56,350 bases of DNA from Elusimicrobiota bacterium (lineage in GTDB: Bacteria > Elusimicrobiota > Elusimicrobia > UBA1565 > UBA9628), in assembly GCA_016209035.1 (NCBI GenBank), contig JACQWX010000031.1, positions 1 to 56,350 on the forward strand, written 5' to 3'. The notes beneath the pieces are model-generated. The model did no database searches and had not been told where the DNA came from. It saw nothing but the letters and a program-made list of their open reading frames with translations. The translations under genes and the position numbers were made by a program. Positions within the stretch are counted from its first letter, which is position 1; every line of letters begins with the position of its first letter. Shown one piece after another: positions 34,818-43,874 of this stretch.

Positions 34818-37184
34818 TCAGCCCTTCTTGTGCTTGGAGATGGGGAAGACCGCGTAGGGCTCGATGAAGTCGAGGACGGCGGTGGCGGTCATGACGCTGC
34901 CGACGATCCAGAGCGCGGCGGTGATGGGAAGGGTCTCCATGACCAGGCCGAAGATGAGCACCCCGATGACCGAGAGGACCAGGTAGTAGAAGAACATGGC
35001 GGAATAGACCTTGCCCGCGTCCTCCGGGTACCTCTCGCGGATGACCTTCTGCTCCAGGCTCCACCACGCGACCGAGGCCGGGCCCTTGAGGAACGCCGCT
35101 ACCAGCATCGCCCCCACCGACCACCACAGGCCGGTCGTGAAGAAGATGCCCCAGTAGGCCAGCGCGCCCAAGCCGTGCAGGAAGGAGGTCCACTTGCCGT
35201 CGCGTTCCAGTGGGGTCAACCCTCCCTTGCCCCGGGCCTCCAAGGCCTTCCCCTGGCGCATCATCATCCAGAAGGTCGAGAGGCCCAGCCCCAGGGAGCT
35301 CGCCGCCAGATAGAGCCCGAACGCCCCGGCCTTGGTCGCGAGCGCCGCCACCATGGGGCCCAGGAACGGGATGCCCCCGAAGAAGGCGGCTCCGGCCGAG
35401 ACGTTCAGGACCTCCTCGATGAAGCGGGGCAGGGCCGTGTAGAGCACGGAATCGACGGCGAGCATGAAGAGCGCGGGGAAGAGCAGGGAGACCCTCCTCA
35501 GGAACCGGTCCTTCCAGATGATGCCAAACCCGTCGGCGAACTCCCTAAGGGTGCCCTTGATGGTCTTGCGGCCCACCAGCTTGACCGGGTAGCCTTCGAA
35601 GTCGGAGGGCATGCCGCGGACGGCCTTCGGGTCGCCCGAGACCTCGACTACGAGGACCGTGGCCCCGTCCACCGCCGCGGAGTAGGCCCCCCGCGCGGTC
35701 GGGAAGCGGTCCTTGGCGTTGTCGAGGAAATCGCGCAGCCTCGCCTTCGCCTTGGCCACGCCTTCCCGCGGGAGCTTGAGCCAGGAGCGGAAGAGGAGCG
35801 CCCCGGCCAGGGCCACGGCCCCGTAGATCGCGTAGGAGAGCGCGCTCCCCGCCAGGAAGCCCAGGCGCGCGTCCATCCACCCGATGAAGGAGCCCGCCAG
35901 AAGGGGCGCCAGGACCCCCACGACGTGGTGGCAGAGCGCCGACACCGCGTTGGCCCTGTTGAAATGCTTCTCGTCTCCGGCCATGATGCGCAGCTGGGCG
36001 ATCTGCTCGGCCGAGAAGCTCACGCTCTCGAGGAAGCCGGCCGCGAACATGACGGCCATGAAAGCGCCGAAGGAGAGCCACCCTCCGAAGAAGAGGATGG
36101 GCACCGCGAAGAGGACGGCCGAGCGGGCCAGGTTCGTCAGGACGATGGTCCTCTGAACGGGCCTGCGGTCGATGACCGCGCCGGCGGTGGCGTTGGCGGC
36201 CGCCTGCGCGGCCCAGCCCGCCGCGCGCGCGTACCCGAGGTTCGCGGTCTGGTTCTTCCGCGGCGCAGCCAGGTTGGGCATGGCCGTGTTGTTGAAGTAG
36301 AACCCCACCGAGACCAGGCACTGGCTGAGCAGGAACCTCCAGAACTGCCGGTTCCTCTCCGGATCCGGCAGGACCCGGAACCAGCCCTTGACCCAATCCC
36401 AGGCGCGGCCGATGATGCCCGCCTTGGGTCTGGCCGAGGGGACGTCCACCGGGGCGGGCACGGCGAACTCGATTCCCGACGGCGCGGATGCGCCGTCGTC
36501 CCGAGCGCCTTCGGGAAGTGCGTTGGCGCTCGTGGGCGGCAGGGCGCCGTCCCGGACGGCCTTGGGGATGGCGTCGCCGGCCGGGGCGCCGAGGGACGCT
36601 CCGTCGAAGAAGACCGCCTTGCGGCCGAGCAGGACGGCCTCGATGCGCGTCCCCACGGCGCTCGCGGACTCGGCCCCGGCATCCTCGATTCCCTGAGCGT
36701 CCGCCAGGGGCGCGACCAGATCCCGGGCCAGCGTCTCGACCGCCGACCGCGCCGCCGTCTCCTGCCCAGAGGCGTCGGCCGGAGCTGCGAGGCCCGGCCC
36801 GGCCACGGGGAAGGCGAGCGTCGGTACGGCGACAGGGACCGCCGGCGCCGCGACCGGCGCGCCGGCCACGGCCCCAGAGACGACGTCAGGGGCAGGGGTG
36901 AGGTCCGGCGCGCCGAAGGACGGCAGGACGCCGTTGAAGGAGACGGCGCCCAAGCCCTGAGGAGCGCTGCCGACGAAAGGCTTGGCGACCGAAGAGGGCA
37001 CTACCGGCAGGCCCGCCGCGGGGCCGGCCGCGTGGACCCGGGCCCGCACTACCTGGGCCAGGGCGCGGGGAGGCTCGAAGCCCGAAGAGAGGAGTATCAG
37101 GGCGGTCGACACCGCCAACGACACAATCTTCCTGGCCGCCTGGATGGCGACCTTTGAAGCAAGAAATCCCGTCCGTGTCGGCAT
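34818..37184 (-). CDS. MFS-type membrane protein with long exported-like N-terminal region
   Basis: A 788-residue protein. A signal-like helix (about 15-40) is followed by about 200 residues rich in Ala/Pro/Val, then by 10-12 membrane helices resembling MFS exporters ('FLLSQCLVSVGFYFNNTAMPNL', 'AAGFLESVSFSAEQIAQL'). A soluble insert of about 80 residues ('DGATVLVVEVSGDP') lies in the middle. Such an N-terminal extension is unusual for MFS. Residues about 199-240 are encoded by nested elements Y and X. It starts 11 nt after the HAD-nuclease gene and shares its operon. Substrate unknown. Confidence 0.72.
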   Translation of the reverse strand: MPTRTGFLASKVAIQAARKIVSLAVSTALILLSSGFEPPRALAQVVRARVHAAGPAAGLPVVPSSVAKPFVGSAPQGLGAVSFNGVLPSFGAPDLTPAPDVVSGAVAGAPVAAPAVPVAVPTLAFPVAGPGLAAPADASGQETAARSAVETLARDLVAPLADAQGIEDAGAESASAVGTRIEAVLLGRKAVFFDGASLGAPAGDAIPKAVRDGALPPTSANALPEGARDDGASAPSGIEFAVPAPVDVPSARPKAGIIGRAWDWVKGWFRVLPDPERNRQFWRFLLSQCLVSVGFYFNNTAMPNLAAPRKNQTANLGYARAAGWAAQAAANATAGAVIDRRPVQRTIVLTNLARSAVLFAVPILFFGGWLSFGAFMAVMFAAGFLESVSFSAEQIAQLRIMAGDEKHFNRANAVSALCHHVVGVLAPLLAGSFIGWMDARLGFLAGSALSYAIYGAVALAGALLFRSWLKLPREGVAKAKARLRDFLDNAKDRFPTARGAYSAAVDGATVLVVEVSGDPKAVRGMPSDFEGYPVKLVGRKTIKGTLREFADGFGIIWKDRFLRRVSLLFPALFMLAVDSVLYTALPRFIEEVLNVSAGAAFFGGIPFLGPMVAALATKAGAFGLYLAASSLGLGLSTFWMMMRQGKALEARGKGGLTPLERDGKWTSFLHGLGALAYWGIFFTTGLWWSVGAMLVAAFLKGPASVAWWSLEQKVIRERYPEDAGKVYSAMFFYYLVLSVIGVLIFGLVMETLPITAALWIVGSVMTATAVLDFIEPYAVFPISKHKKG
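36466..36590 (-). repeat. Composite palindromic element: X nested inside Y, copy in the MFS gene
   Basis: The left part of Y (GAACTCGATTCCCG) and its right part (GGCGCCGTCCCGGACGGC...) are separated by about 65 nt containing element X (36477-36515) and a 27-nt unit (36517-36543) that also occurs alone at 5836-5862 in the transglycosylase gene. Confidence 0.85.
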
Positions 37185-37195
37185 TTATTGAAGAA

Positions 37196-39700
37196 TCACT
37201 TGGGCTGCGGCTGCGACGCCCTGCGCATCCTGTTCATGATGCTGCGCAGATACTTCTCGTACTTGATCCGCGTCCACTCGGTGAGGCGCGCCTCCTTCGA
37301 CTCGGAGGCGTACACGAACAGGACTCCGACCTTCGAAACCTTCTTCATGGCGCCGCCCACCCGGTACGGCACGGGGATGGCCTGCCACGCCAGGCGCGGC
37401 ACGAGGTCGTAGAGCTGGACCTGCACGTCCTTGTCGAAGGTCTGGTTGGTCTTGGTCTGCCCGGTCTTGAAGTCCACCACGACGAGCTCGAGCCCGTCGG
37501 GGGTTTCGCGGGCGACCACCAGGTCGTAGACCATCCGCAGGATGTCCCGGGCCGCCAACCGCCCCTTCTTGATCCGCTCGAAGACATGGAGGTTAGGAAG
37601 CTCCGTGCCGATCACGATGGGGTACTTCTTCACGACGTCCGCCACGATGGCATGCATGGCGCGCACGCGCAGCTCCATGGTGGCCTGGTGGTCGGCCATG
37701 GACTGGCTGGACTGGGTCAGGAGGTTCTTCGCGCGCTCGGAGTCCTCCTTGGCCCATATCTCGAGGGCCTTGGCCGCCAGGGCCTCGGCGTCGGGCAGGA
37801 CCCCGGTGTTCCTGTACGCCCAGACCACCCAGTTGAAGGCCGAGTGGATGACGTGGCCCATGAACATGTAGACGTTGCCGCCGTCGCCGCCCGACGCCAG
37901 ATAGCCCTTCTTGAAGGCCCCGATCTTCGAGGCGGAGGCAGCGAAGTCGCCGGGCCTGTTCTCCCGATAGGGACCGAGCATGGCGGCAAGCGTCGTCTCC
38001 AGCAGGCCCTCCGCGGACTCCCCGGGCGCGTGCTCGGCGGGCTTGACGGCGCCGGGAAGGACCTGGAGGATGGCCGCGTCGCGGCTGACCATCATGATGT
38101 CGGACTCGTTGACGTAGAGGTTCTCGTCCTCCCGGAGGGCCTCCAGCAGGACGGGGAAGGCGGTCTCAAGGCTGTGCGGCCGGAGGACCAGGGCGGGCTT
38201 GCCCCTGATCCGTCCCGGCGTCATGGCGTAGCCGGACGCCGGGACGGAAAAGCTCTTCAGCTGCGCCGCGAATTCTCGGCCGAAGGCGTCAATGTCGGCT
38301 CCCTTCGGGAGACCGACGATGACCTCCTTGGCGAAGGACTGGATCACGGCGCCGCCGAGGCTCGCGGCCACGTGCTTCATGATGTCGATGTCGCGCCACT
38401 CGAACCGGGTGAACGCGAGGGTCTTGGGGAACCGCCCCTCGTACTTGGCGAACTCGTTGCCGTCGAGGCCCAGGGAGAAGAGCTTATAGCGGGTCACAAG
38501 GTCTCGCTGCTTCGCGGTGAGCGCCCCGGTGAGCTGCTCTTCGATGGAGCCGGGGCCCTGCACGGGCTTCTCGCTTAGCAGGACGAAGTAGACGCCCGCC
38601 TTCATGAGCTTGCCGATGTCCTCGATGACGTCGTAGGAGAGGGGCCCGGCCACGCCCCGCAGGTCGAGGAACACGACCTTGGGGAGGAACAGGTGCGTGT
38701 TCGAGAGGGCCTCGGGGACGGCCACGGGCCGGCGCACGCGGGGGTCGGCCGAGGCGCCGTCGGAGTTCTCGGGCAGGGACGCGGCCTCGCCGTAAGGGAC
38801 GAAGCGCACCAGGCTCACCTCGGTCTCCGGGGTGATGACCGCGCCGGCCTTGCCGGAATAGGCGGCGGCGCGCGCCTCCCTCGAGCGCAGGTCGGCCATG
38901 ACCGCCCTGCGGATCTGGGCGATGCTCTTCGTCTTGAAGGTCGCGGCCGGCAGGATGCCCTCCAGGTCCTTCTTGGTGAGGGCCTTGACCTTCTTGACCC
39001 GGGAATCCTCGACCCGGGAGACGAAGAGCGTGGAGTTGCCCAGGAGGACGCGCACCGGGACGCCCTTCGCGAACTTCCGCCAATAGCGGAGGCTCGGCTT
39101 GCCCCGGATCGTGCGCATGGTCCCGTATATCTGGGATTTGACCACGGGCTTCCTGATGCCCTTGCCGGTCATCCACAGGTCCATCGTCTCGACCCCCGGC
39201 TCGGCGACCTCCCGGGTGACCGTCTCGGCCTCGACCGCCTCGGGACCTTCCATGAGGTCCTCGAGCTTCTCCTTGCCGTCGAACGCCCGGCCCGGATCCG
39301 CGGTCTCGGTCTTGCCGGCCCGGGCGGCGAGCAGGGCGGCCATGTCGTGGAGCTGTTCCAGGGTCGCCGCCGCGCCTTCCGTAGGGGCGGGGGCGACCGA
39401 GACCGGACCCAGCGCGTCCGGCGCCGCGGCCTCGCCTACGGCCGGAGCCGCGGCCTGGATCCCCGGGAGGGAACCGGCCGTCGGAACGGCCTTGGGAAGG
39501 AAGTTGCCGGACGGGAGAGCCCAGGAAGGCGCCGCCCCGACCGTCATCGAGGGGTTCACGCGGATGGCGCCGTACACGGCTGAGGGGACCGAGCCGCCCG
39601 CCTGGAGCTTCGGCGCGACCCAGCGGGTCTGGGCCGACAGGACCATTGGGTACGCCAGGAGCACGACACACACCCTGACGGATTCCTTGCCGGGATTCAT
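37196..39700 (-). CDS. Exported HAD-like protein with C-terminal RecB/Cas4-type nuclease domain
   Basis: An 834-residue protein with signal peptide (VCVVLLAYPMVLSAQT) and an Ala/Pro-rich linker. A HAD-like domain starts at about 340 ('KVVFLDLRGVAG'); the canonical DxD is DLR, so phosphatase activity is doubtful. The C-terminal part has 'GHVIHSAF', 'RMVYDLVV', 'LVVVDFKTGQTK' and 'VQVQLYDLV', which line up with the H, D, DxK and QxxxY motifs of PD-(D/E)XK nucleases. A secreted nuclease of this class is unusual. It overlaps the upstream HAD gene (ATGA) and precedes the MFS gene by 11 nt. A diverged Y copy may lie at 39470-39520. Confidence 0.65.
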   Translation of the reverse strand: MNPGKESVRVCVVLLAYPMVLSAQTRWVAPKLQAGGSVPSAVYGAIRVNPSMTVGAAPSWALPSGNFLPKAVPTAGSLPGIQAAAPAVGEAAAPDALGPVSVAPAPTEGAAATLEQLHDMAALLAARAGKTETADPGRAFDGKEKLEDLMEGPEAVEAETVTREVAEPGVETMDLWMTGKGIRKPVVKSQIYGTMRTIRGKPSLRYWRKFAKGVPVRVLLGNSTLFVSRVEDSRVKKVKALTKKDLEGILPAATFKTKSIAQIRRAVMADLRSREARAAAYSGKAGAVITPETEVSLVRFVPYGEAASLPENSDGASADPRVRRPVAVPEALSNTHLFLPKVVFLDLRGVAGPLSYDVIEDIGKLMKAGVYFVLLSEKPVQGPGSIEEQLTGALTAKQRDLVTRYKLFSLGLDGNEFAKYEGRFPKTLAFTRFEWRDIDIMKHVAASLGGAVIQSFAKEVIVGLPKGADIDAFGREFAAQLKSFSVPASGYAMTPGRIRGKPALVLRPHSLETAFPVLLEALREDENLYVNESDIMMVSRDAAILQVLPGAVKPAEHAPGESAEGLLETTLAAMLGPYRENRPGDFAASASKIGAFKKGYLASGGDGGNVYMFMGHVIHSAFNWVVWAYRNTGVLPDAEALAAKALEIWAKEDSERAKNLLTQSSQSMADHQATMELRVRAMHAIVADVVKKYPIVIGTELPNLHVFERIKKGRLAARDILRMVYDLVVARETPDGLELVVVDFKTGQTKTNQTFDKDVQVQLYDLVPRLAWQAIPVPYRVGGAMKKVSKVGVLFVYASESKEARLTEWTRIKYEKYLRSIMNRMRRASQPQPK

Positions 39701-42159
39701 GCCTTCCTCCCGGACTCCTTCTTGGCCGGTTTCTTCGCCGTCTTCTTCGGGGACGCCTTGGCCTTCTTCTTCGACGCGTCTTTCGCGGAGGCCTTCTCCT
39801 CATGCTCCTCGTAGTACTTCTGGTACTCGGGATCGGCTTCCATGCGCTCGATGGCGCTGGTGATGGTCTGCGCCACCGGTCCCTGGATCAGGTCGAACTC
39901 GGCGGACTCCGAGCCGGGGACGATCTTGAGGAGCTGCTCCGGCTTGAAGGTCACGGTCCGATGGCTGGTCATGTACTCGAGCTGGACCCGGACCTCGGAG
40001 AGCACGGGCCCGTCGGCCGCGCCGTGGCGCCACTTGCCGTCGTCCCCGACGCGGCCGTAGCCCTTGAGCAGGGCCATGGCCAGGGTCTGGGCCAGGAGCC
40101 GCTCCCCGTCGTCCGGGGACTCCTTGCCGGTCCGGTACGAGTACGCCGTGAGCACGCGGCCCGTGGCGGTGTCGGACTTCATGACCCGGGGGATGCGCGT
40201 GTGGATCTTATAGAGCTTGCCGGTCGAGGCGGAGACGAACTCGAGCGAGACCAGGCTGCTGCGGAAGCTCGAGAGCCCCACGAGGTTCTCCTGGACGCTG
40301 CGCGAGCCCGTGGCGTAGTCGCCGAACTCCCGCAGGTAGAAGTTCGTCAGATAGGCGTTGGCCTTCTCAAGGTAGCCGCGCTGGCGCGCCTTCCAGGCCT
40401 GGGTCTTCATGGCCTGGGCGATGCCCTTGTTGACATTGACCCCGTTCTTGAACGGCAGGTACCACATGCTGCGCAGCTTCGCCTGCAGGACGCTCAGGCG
40501 CACCGAGTTGTGCTGGCCCTGCCACATCTGGTCGTAGATGTAGGCCATGAGCTGGTAGAGCACGGTGCCCGTGTACATGGCCAGCTTCTGGTCGACCGAG
40601 GCGCTTCTCATCCCGCCGGAGCCGGAACGCGAAGGCTGGTCGGACAGGGCCAGCCGGTGGACCGGCTCCCAGTACTCCACGAACTGACGGAGCTTGGCCA
40701 GGTTGACGGAGGCCGTCGGCAGGTTGCGCTCGCCCAGCACAGCGCCGAGGGTCTCGGCCAGCGCGCCGTCGGAGTCCACGGCCTGGATCTCGGACTCATT
40801 CGGGAAGGAGGTGGCGAGCTTGGGGGACTTGCGCGAATCGGCCAGGATGAGGAACTTGGAGGCGGACTCGGCGACGCGGTCCTCGGGGTAGCGGGCCTTG
40901 AGCGCCTCGAACACCCGGGGGATGCCGAACCGGAGCGGCATGGCGTGGGCGACCGCGGCCCTCGGATCGTCCGGATGCGCGGTCATGGCATAAGGGAAAT
41001 GCGAAGCCTTCAGATACCGGTTGTAGGACCGGATCATCTCCGCTAGCCGGGCCGGGGCGTCGACGTCGGACACCGAAGCCGGGAGCTCGAGGACATAGGA
41101 GTAGGCCGCATCCTCGGTCCCGACCTGGCTCTGCCCGATGGCGCCCTGGGAGAGCCCCATCTTGGCCTCGACCTTGCCCACGATCCCGCGGAAGGAGGCG
41201 ATGTGCTCTGGCCGGAAACCCCCGGCGTCCGCGATGACCGGCTTGGGATTCCTGGCGCGGCCGTGCATGGAGACGCGCGCGCCGTTGTGCGAGACGACCA
41301 CGATGGGATTGGCTGAGCGGAACTTGAGCTGCTTGAGGAGGACCTCCTCGGCCGACCTGGCCCTCCCATGTCCTGGAAGGCCAGGGCCCTTGGCCGGCCT
41401 CCAGGTCATGAACACGACCCGCACGCCCTCGTTGAGGAGCTTCTCGATGGAGGCCACCGTGGACTTGGAGGCCGGGCCCTTGAAGACGTCCTGGATGAAG
41501 ACCACCCGCGGGTAGAGCTTGCCGAGATGGCTCGCAGCCGCGGTCCCGGGATGTTCGGCCACGGACGCCGATCCCTGGGCCTGAGGCCCAGGGCCTGCGG
41601 CCGACTCGACCGATGGGGAGGCATCCACGTCGTTGTCCGCGGGACTGGCGAGGTTCTGGTCGAAGAACCGGTGGGACACGGCCTGCAGTTCGGACTCGGA
41701 CTTGGCCTCGCCCGCCGCATCGGGCGCCATGGCCTGCGCGAGTTTGCGGACCGAGCCGAGAACGGTCCGCGGCGTCGCGGCCTCTGCCGGCGTCGCCGGG
41801 GCGGCGAACTCGATTCCCGGCAGGGCGCCGTCCCGGACGGCCTTGGGGATGGCGTTGCCGGCCGGGGCGAACCTGAGCTCCGCGGCGTTGGACACGCCGA
41901 TGACGAAGGACTCGGGCAGCGCTTCGATGGCGACGCCGGGCAGGGAGGGGACGGCCGGCGTCAAGCCGGGCAGAACGGAGGCTTCATGGGCGACGGGCAG
42001 GGAGATCCCCTCGAGGAGCGCGGGAGCGGCCGCCGCAGGAGCGCCCGCGACCGCGGACGCCTTGGCCGCGACGGCAGCCGTCCTCGCATATCCCTGCGCC
42101 CAAGACATCCGGGCGGCCGGAAGGGAGATCATCAGACCTATGAGAAATCGAGTCTTCAT
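39697..42159 (-). CDS. Exported HAD-like protein with Lys-rich tail
   Basis: An 820-residue protein with signal peptide (MKTRFLIGLMISLPAARMSWAQ). A HAD-like domain (about 215-470) has 'PRVVFIQDVFKG', 'SHNGARVS' and 'ILADSRKSPKLA', matching HAD motifs in order, but the second catalytic Asp is replaced. The segment after motif I is clearly homologous to the downstream protein ('PAKGPG'/'PVQGPG'). The C-terminal half is unrecognised, and the protein ends in a Lys/Ala/Pro tail. The ATG at 42159 follows GGAGG. Residues about 97-118 come from element Y. It heads the operon with the nuclease-like and MFS genes. Confidence 0.65.
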   Translation of the reverse strand: MKTRFLIGLMISLPAARMSWAQGYARTAAVAAKASAVAGAPAAAAPALLEGISLPVAHEASVLPGLTPAVPSLPGVAIEALPESFVIGVSNAAELRFAPAGNAIPKAVRDGALPGIEFAAPATPAEAATPRTVLGSVRKLAQAMAPDAAGEAKSESELQAVSHRFFDQNLASPADNDVDASPSVESAAGPGPQAQGSASVAEHPGTAAASHLGKLYPRVVFIQDVFKGPASKSTVASIEKLLNEGVRVVFMTWRPAKGPGLPGHGRARSAEEVLLKQLKFRSANPIVVVSHNGARVSMHGRARNPKPVIADAGGFRPEHIASFRGIVGKVEAKMGLSQGAIGQSQVGTEDAAYSYVLELPASVSDVDAPARLAEMIRSYNRYLKASHFPYAMTAHPDDPRAAVAHAMPLRFGIPRVFEALKARYPEDRVAESASKFLILADSRKSPKLATSFPNESEIQAVDSDGALAETLGAVLGERNLPTASVNLAKLRQFVEYWEPVHRLALSDQPSRSGSGGMRSASVDQKLAMYTGTVLYQLMAYIYDQMWQGQHNSVRLSVLQAKLRSMWYLPFKNGVNVNKGIAQAMKTQAWKARQRGYLEKANAYLTNFYLREFGDYATGSRSVQENLVGLSSFRSSLVSLEFVSASTGKLYKIHTRIPRVMKSDTATGRVLTAYSYRTGKESPDDGERLLAQTLAMALLKGYGRVGDDGKWRHGAADGPVLSEVRVQLEYMTSHRTVTFKPEQLLKIVPGSESAEFDLIQGPVAQTITSAIERMEADPEYQKYYEEHEEKASAKDASKKKAKASPKKTAKKPAKKESGRKA
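41573..41593. repeat. Hairpin of the GGGCC-n3-GGCCC family inside the HAD gene
   Basis: CCCTGGGCC-TGA-GGCCCAGGG, a perfect 9-bp stem with 3-nt loop. Close relatives are at 6157-6175 (kinase C-terminus), 53548-53574 (ribD), 46563-46582 and near 51206. Confidence 0.65.
41806..41869 (-). repeat. Palindromic element Y, uninterrupted copy in the HAD gene
   Basis: The reference copy: GAACTCGATTCCCGG... ending GCCGGCCGGGGCG, centred on the GCCGTCC-C-GGACGGC palindrome. On the coding strand it reads GNAIPKAVRDGALPGIEF. Relatives: 12942-13005 (inverted), 32405-32482, 36466-36590 and a diverged one near 39470-39520. Confidence 0.85.
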
Positions 42160-42202
42160 GGAATCCATCCTCCGCTCAAGCATTGGCCCCATACCCAAGA
42201 GA

Positions 42203-42247
42203 ATTATACTGCCGTGCCTTGAAAACCCCCGTGGGCCGAGGGACCCA
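42203..42247 (-). promoter_or_regulatory. Promoter of the HAD-nuclease-MFS operon with upstream box
   Basis: On the minus strand TATAAT (42208-42203) lies 24 nt after TGGGTCCCTCGGCCC (42247-42233), identical spacing to the subtilase promoter. Here a leader of about 40 nt with GGAGG precedes the ATG. Confidence 0.7.
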
Positions 42248-42278
42248 AAAAAACTTTGTTATTTGGCCTACTTCTTCA

Positions 42279-42328
42279 TGGGCCTCAGGCCCCCATGCGC
42301 ACCCGGCCGATGCCATCCGATGTATAAT
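42279..42328 (+). promoter_or_regulatory. Divergent promoter of the glycosyltransferase gene
   Basis: TATAAT (42323-42328) is 10 nt before the ATG at 42339, with no ribosome-binding site. TGGGCCTCAGGCCCC (42279-42293) resembles the box of other promoters but sits 29 nt from the -10, so its role is less sure. Confidence 0.5.
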
Positions 42329-42338
42329 GTCACCTCCG

Positions 42339-43874
42339 ATGACGAACTGGCGCCGCGCGAGCCTGGGCCTCTGCCTTGTCGTCCTGGCGCTCAACGCCTG
42401 GCACATCCTCGCGCAGAAAGCGCCGCCTGCCTGGGACGACGGCTGGTATCTCGAGTGGAGCTTCCGCTTCTTCTACGCGCTCAAGAGAGGCTTGTGGGAC
42501 TTCGCCGCAGCCTATGCCGAGTCGTTCCGCATGAAGGCGCCTCTCATCTCGGTACTGCCGCTTCCCGTGTACGCGCTCGCCGGGCCCGGCGAGCGCGCTG
42601 CCCTGTGGGTCAATGAAGCCGCCCTCGCCGCGATCATGTGGTTCACCTTCCGCATCGGCCGCAGGCTCTACGGCGAGGCCGCGGGCTGGGCCGCGGCCGT
42701 CGCCGTCGGGCTCATGCCCATCATCTACGGGCTCTCGCGCTTCTTCTATCCGGAGACCGCGCTCGTCGCGATCCTGCTATGGACCCTCGACATCATCCTG
42801 GAGGCCGGGCCCGCAGACCGCAAGGCCGGCCTCAAGCTCGGGATCGCGGTCGGGCTCGGGCTCCTGGCCAAGGTGAGCTTCCCGGCGTTCCTGGTCGGGC
42901 CGGTCTGGTTCAGGCGCAAGGAGCTCATGCCCCACGCCAAGAAAGCCATGCTCGCGGCCGTCCTCGTCGCCTCGACTTGGTACGCCTTCAACGCCCCCTA
43001 CGTGCTGGGGCATGCGCTCAGTTCCGGGTTCGGGGACATCTCCAAGGACTACGGCGGCGGCGCCGCCTCTTGGGGCGGCCTGTGGACCTTCCTGTCGCAG
43101 GTCGTCTTCCATGCCCTGTCCTGGCCCATGGCCCTTGCCGCCGGCGCCGTGCTGCTGGCGGCATGGACCTCCTGGTGGGCGAGACCGCGCTCCTGGCGGA
43201 TCTCGGAGCCCGGCCGATTCCTGTTGAGCTGGGCCGCCCTGCCGGTCATCCTGGTGCTGCTGGCCGGCAACAGGCAGGTGCGCTACCTGGCTCCTGTCCT
43301 GCCCGCTCTGGCCGTGGTGCTGGGAGCCGCCGCCGCCGACCTGGGCAAGAAGGCATCGGGCAAGGCGGCGCTCATGGTCCTCGTCCTCGCCCCCCTCGCC
43401 GTGCTCTTGAGCCAGACCCTCGGGATCCCCCGGCCTCGGACGATGTTCTTCAACGGTCCGCCTTCCATGGATGCCGGCTGGGACCGCGCCGCCATCATCG
43501 ACGCCCTCAAGTCGGGCTTTCCTGACGGGGCCGTGGTCGCGGTCGGCCTGGAGCACCCTCTCATGAACGCCAACAACCTGGCGTCGCTCTCGGCGTCTCA
43601 GGGCCTCCGCTATTCCTTCGTCAACCTGGTGCAGGGAGGCAGGACGACGGAGGACGCTCTCATCAGGCTCAAGGACAAAGGGGCGTCCTGCCTCGTGATG
43701 TTCGAGGGGGATCTTCCCGCCGAGATCGACGCCCCCTACGATTTCCTCAACCGCGCCAACCAGGGCGTGCGGAGAAATCTCGAGGAAGGCAAGCTCCCGG
43801 CCGCCAAGCTCTCGGCGGCCCCGGTGGCGCCGGGAGTGCGCGCGGTCCTCTATAGGCTCCGGAACCTGCCATGA
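42339..43874 (+). CDS. GT39/ArnT-like membrane glycosyltransferase
   Basis: A 511-residue polytopic protein with about ten helices. 'PPAWDDGWYLEWSF' near the N-terminus holds the acidic pair expected of GT39/GT83 (ArnT, PMT) enzymes, which transfer sugars from polyprenyl phosphate on the periplasmic side. A soluble C-terminal region of about 130 residues follows. The start at 42339 was preferred to a 52-codon upstream extension because that extension covers the promoter. It overlaps the next gene by 4 nt (ATGA). Confidence 0.75.
   Translation: MTNWRRASLGLCLVVLALNAWHILAQKAPPAWDDGWYLEWSFRFFYALKRGLWDFAAAYAESFRMKAPLISVLPLPVYALAGPGERAALWVNEAALAAIMWFTFRIGRRLYGEAAGWAAAVAVGLMPIIYGLSRFFYPETALVAILLWTLDIILEAGPADRKAGLKLGIAVGLGLLAKVSFPAFLVGPVWFRRKELMPHAKKAMLAAVLVASTWYAFNAPYVLGHALSSGFGDISKDYGGGAASWGGLWTFLSQVVFHALSWPMALAAGAVLLAAWTSWWARPRSWRISEPGRFLLSWAALPVILVLLAGNRQVRYLAPVLPALAVVLGAAAADLGKKASGKAALMVLVLAPLAVLLSQTLGIPRPRTMFFNGPPSMDAGWDRAAIIDALKSGFPDGAVVAVGLEHPLMNANNLASLSASQGLRYSFVNLVQGGRTTEDALIRLKDKGASCLVMFEGDLPAEIDAPYDFLNRANQGVRRNLEEGKLPAAKLSAAPVAPGVRAVLYRLRNLP

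Noticed and set aside
34830-37157. 775-codon plus-strand frame over the MFS gene
   Set aside because: Asp/Gly/Arg-rich shadow; the minus-strand protein has clear membrane helices.
42183-42338. A 52-codon N-terminal extension of the glycosyltransferase
   Set aside because: It would translate through both divergent promoters; the membrane protein begins naturally at 42339.
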